NCBI GenBank assembly: GCA_934457145.1 | Contig: CAKSHP010000050.1 | Span: 1 to 6,969, forward strand | DNA length: 6,969 bases | Source: an uncultured Clostridia bacterium | GTDB taxonomy: Bacteria > Bacillota > Clostridia > UBA1381 > UMGS1253 | Direction of reading: 5' to 3' | Shown: positions 6,768 to 6,969 of the stretch, one piece after another | Numbering within the stretch: the first letter of the stretch is position 1 | Layout of the letters: every line of letters starts with the position of its first letter | Position numbers and translations under genes: made by a program | Notes under the pieces: generated by a model | What the model was told of the DNA's origin: nothing | The model's input: only the letters and a program-made list of their open reading frames with translations | Databases searched by the model: none

Positions 6768-6777
6768 GCTCATTCTT

Positions 6778-6969
6778 TTAAACGCCCGCTGTGCTTACTG
6801 TAATTGTCAGCGCTTTATCGGGCTTTAGTTTAATTCTAAGCCTTGTAATGCGGTCGCTGTCGTTTTGTGCCTCCAGATAGGTCGATTCAAATGACGGATC
6901 CCACTCATACACGGTGGCGCTGCCGTCATATTCAATCCGCAGCGCGCCCTTAGTGTGGCTTACTGTATA
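6778..6969 (-). CDS. C-terminal fragment of a protein of unknown function (start beyond right end)
   Basis: An open frame runs from the right edge to a TAA at 6778-6780, giving the last 63 residues of a protein. The fragment is polar and alternates hydrophobic and charged residues (GALRIEYDGSATVYEWDPS, then ITRLRIKLKPDKALTITV). This is the look of a C-terminal beta-sandwich in an extracellular or carbohydrate-active protein. It is on the same strand as everything else and ends 79 bases before the first complete secreted protein, so it may belong to the same transcript. No family can be assigned from the fragment. That it is coding is supported by the open frame, a composition like its neighbours, and the placement just upstream of the next gene's ribosome binding site. 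Confidence 0.65.
   Translation of the reverse strand, partial: YTVSHTKGALRIEYDGSATVYEWDPSFESTYLEAQNDSDRITRLRIKLKPDKALTITVSTAGV

Noticed and set aside
6699..6777. A sigma-A promoter in the gap before the 498-residue protein
   Set aside because: TTGATT-like and TATA-like stretches exist on the minus strand, but none occur at a 16-18 base spacing with a good match in both boxes, so a call is not supported.
6762..6777. Short GAATG-AG-CATTC inverted repeat just after the stop of the right-edge gene, as a terminator
   Set aside because: The arms are only 5 bp with a 2-base centre, too small for a hairpin, and no proper T-run follows it.

Overview
All recognisable genes in this window lie on the minus strand, so the reading order is from the right end to the left. 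The window looks like part of a carbohydrate-acquisition operon from a Gram-positive, Clostridia-type Firmicute. The evidence is strong GGAGG-type ribosome binding sites in front of almost every gene, a lipoprotein-type solute-binding protein, LplB/LplC/LipO-family transporter genes, and a C-terminal secreted-protein motif (VFIWN..EGMRP) of a kind I associate with clostridial extracellular proteins. Genus or species cannot be assigned from this window.

Layout in transcription order: (1) the last 63 codons of a protein of unknown function, ending at 6778; (2) a 79-base gap with three loosely similar AACCSGAT-like units; (3) a 498-residue secreted protein (5202-6698); (4) a 507-residue secreted protein (3673-5196) with the same three-part layout: signal peptide, jelly-roll-like N-terminal region, Big_5 Ig-like domain, and a C-terminal beta-rich domain; (5) a 70-base gap with a perfect 16-bp GC-rich inverted repeat (3629-3664); (6) an LplB-like permease (2691-3602); (7) an LplC/YtcP-like permease (1723-2670); (8) a LipO-like solute-binding lipoprotein with a DUF3502-type C-terminus (218-1699); (9) the first 64 codons of another exported protein, running off the left end.

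Working model: the two large secreted beta-sandwich proteins bind or process an extracellular glycan. The lipoprotein captures released oligosaccharides, and the two permeases form the membrane channel. No ATP-binding subunit lies in the window. Transporters of this family normally share a distantly encoded MsmX-type ATPase, so its absence is expected. The transporter assignment is firm. The glycan role of the secreted pair, and the identity of the substrate, are inference.

The least explained parts are the intercistronic palindrome, which has the strength of a terminator but no U-tract, and the tandem pair of secreted Big_5 proteins whose N-terminal regions I cannot place in a named family. 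I found no RNA genes, CRISPR arrays, insertion sequences or phage genes.
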